Source: Acidobacteriota bacterium (GTDB taxonomy: Bacteria > Acidobacteriota > Terriglobia > Acidiferrales > 2-02-FULL-67-57). Taken from it: a stretch of 12,647 nucleotides of DNA. Both the position numbers and the translations under genes were made by a program. Below are positions 12,075-12,647 of this stretch, piece after piece. The stretch is taken from NCBI GenBank assembly GCA_016189965.1, contig JACPRL010000176.1, forward strand, positions 1-12,647, in the 5' to 3' direction. The notes under the pieces were generated by a model. That model did not search any database, had not been told where the DNA came from, and saw only the letters and a program-made list of their open reading frames with translations. Positions within the stretch are counted from its first letter, which is position 1. Every line of letters begins with the position of its first letter.

Positions 12075-12647
12075 ACGGCTTCCGTCCCCATCACCACCAC
12101 CGTGCCCACTTGCATCAGGTCGCCCCAGGCTTGCGCCACGCCGCGCTTGGGCTTGCCGGGCACCTGGCGCGGACCCGCTTCCCCGCGCAACTGCCAGAAC
12201 AGTTCGCAGATTTTCATCGTGCCGGCGGCGGCGATGGGATTGCCGACGCCGAGCAAACCGCCCGACGGAGTGGTGGGCAGGTCGCCGTCGTGGTCGAAGA
12301 CGCCGTCGGCGAGCAACTGCGGCGCTTTGCCCTTGGGCGCGAGCTGCAATCCCTCCAGATGGTGCAGCTCCTTGTAGGCGAACGGGTCGTAGGGCTCAGC
12401 GATATTGATTTCTTTGCGCGGCTCGCGGACACCTGCCATCCGATAGGCCATCCAGGCGGCCTTCTCGACGTATTCCGGGTAGGCGAGGTCGCGGTTCGTC
12501 CAGTAGGCGGTGTCCAGGCACCAGCCCACACCCTGGATCCAGACCGGCTTGTTGGTTATCTGGTTCGCCTTCTCCTCGGCCGCCAGCACCACCGCCGCGG
12601 CGCCGTCGCTGGTCGGGCTTACCATCAGGCGGTGCACCGGCCAGGCC
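12071..12647 (-). CDS. Thiolase-superfamily protein, C-terminal part; possibly an Ltp2-like aldolase
   Basis: The frame is open to the window edge, so the N-terminal half with the nucleophilic-Cys region is missing; 191 residues are visible. Thiolase C-domain marks: 'SPTSDGAAAVVLAAEEKA', 'IAEPYDPFAYKELHHLEGLQL', 'PTTPSGGLLGVGNPIAAAG' and 'ELFWQLRGEAGPRQVP'. Three sites differ from catalytic thiolases: Tyr at codon 12391-12389 (YDPF) where SCP2-type thiolases have His (HD-x-F); Asn at 12241-12239 (GNPI) where nearly all have the GHP His; and no Cys in the final block 'AWGDLMQVGTVVVMG', which also lacks the HNxGG form. Loss of the GHP His and gain of Tyr recall Ltp2 steroid side-chain aldolases, which pair with DUF35. 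It is the first visible gene of the run and overlaps the first DUF35 gene by 4 bp. It may be an aldolase, a degenerate thiolase or a non-catalytic acyl-binding subunit. Confidence 0.88.
   Translation of the reverse strand, partial: AWPVHRLMVSPTSDGAAAVVLAAEEKANQITNKPVWIQGVGWCLDTAYWTNRDLAYPEYVEKAAWMAYRMAGVREPRKEINIAEPYDPFAYKELHHLEGLQLAPKGKAPQLLADGVFDHDGDLPTTPSGGLLGVGNPIAAAGTMKICELFWQLRGEAGPRQVPGKPKRGVAQAWGDLMQVGTVVVMGTEAV

Noticed and set aside
1..12647. Defence system, CRISPR, phage, integron or insertion sequence
   Set aside because: No repeat-spacer pattern, transposase, integrase, toxin-antitoxin or nuclease motif was seen on either strand; the content is mostly core metabolism.

Overview
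This is a 12.6 kb, high-GC, gene-dense bacterial segment that looks chromosomal. It is most like an Acidobacteriota genome or metagenome bin. That assignment is inference and rests on three things: a secreted coiled-coil protein with the 'SLADVAR...FTNDDIP' N-terminus that I associate with acidobacteria, a methyltransferase of menaquinone type, and short CTYTGYGN-type repeats between genes. I see no rRNA, tRNA, CRISPR array, insertion sequence, integrase or phage gene. Base composition looks even throughout.

Layout. Positions 1-1499 (+) hold the 3' part of tatC, then a secreted M28/glutaminyl-cyclase-like metallopeptidase that starts in its stop codon. Positions 1512-3110 (-) hold nadB, divergent from aroB (3216-4325, +), which overlaps menG/ubiE (4322-5071, +) by 4 bp. 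Positions 5079-5648 (-) hold a secreted coiled-coil protein of unknown function. Positions 5746-7388 (-) hold a WaaE-like glycosyltransferase whose stop overlaps the GTG start of a prepilin peptidase. Positions 7522-8553 (+) hold an ABHD18-like alpha/beta hydrolase behind a near-consensus promoter. Positions 8600-12647 (-) hold a six-gene collinear run, in transcription order: thiolase-superfamily protein (cut by the window edge), two tandem Zn-ribbon/OB-fold DUF35 proteins, a membrane-anchored Dabb protein, a hotdog thioesterase and a histidine ammonia-lyase-like enzyme.

How the genes fit together. Most of the window is housekeeping: protein export, NAD synthesis, shikimate pathway, quinone methylation, pilin processing and envelope glycosylation. 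The segment most worth attention is the last run. The thiolase-like protein lacks the usual catalytic GHP histidine (it has GNP), shows no C-terminal catalytic cysteine, and has YDPF where SCP2-type thiolases have HD-x-F. It is translationally coupled to two DUF35 subunits. This resembles the Ltp2-ChsH2(DUF35) retro-aldolase or the BbsAB/archaeal thiolase-DUF35 complexes more than an ordinary thiolase. Also notable are an octamer repeat that appears in two leaders of this run (once supplying the C-terminal codons of the thioesterase), a perfect 12-bp tandem duplication at a stop codon, and a one-residue deletion in an active-site motif of the ammonia-lyase. I found no clear defence system or other wholly novel system.
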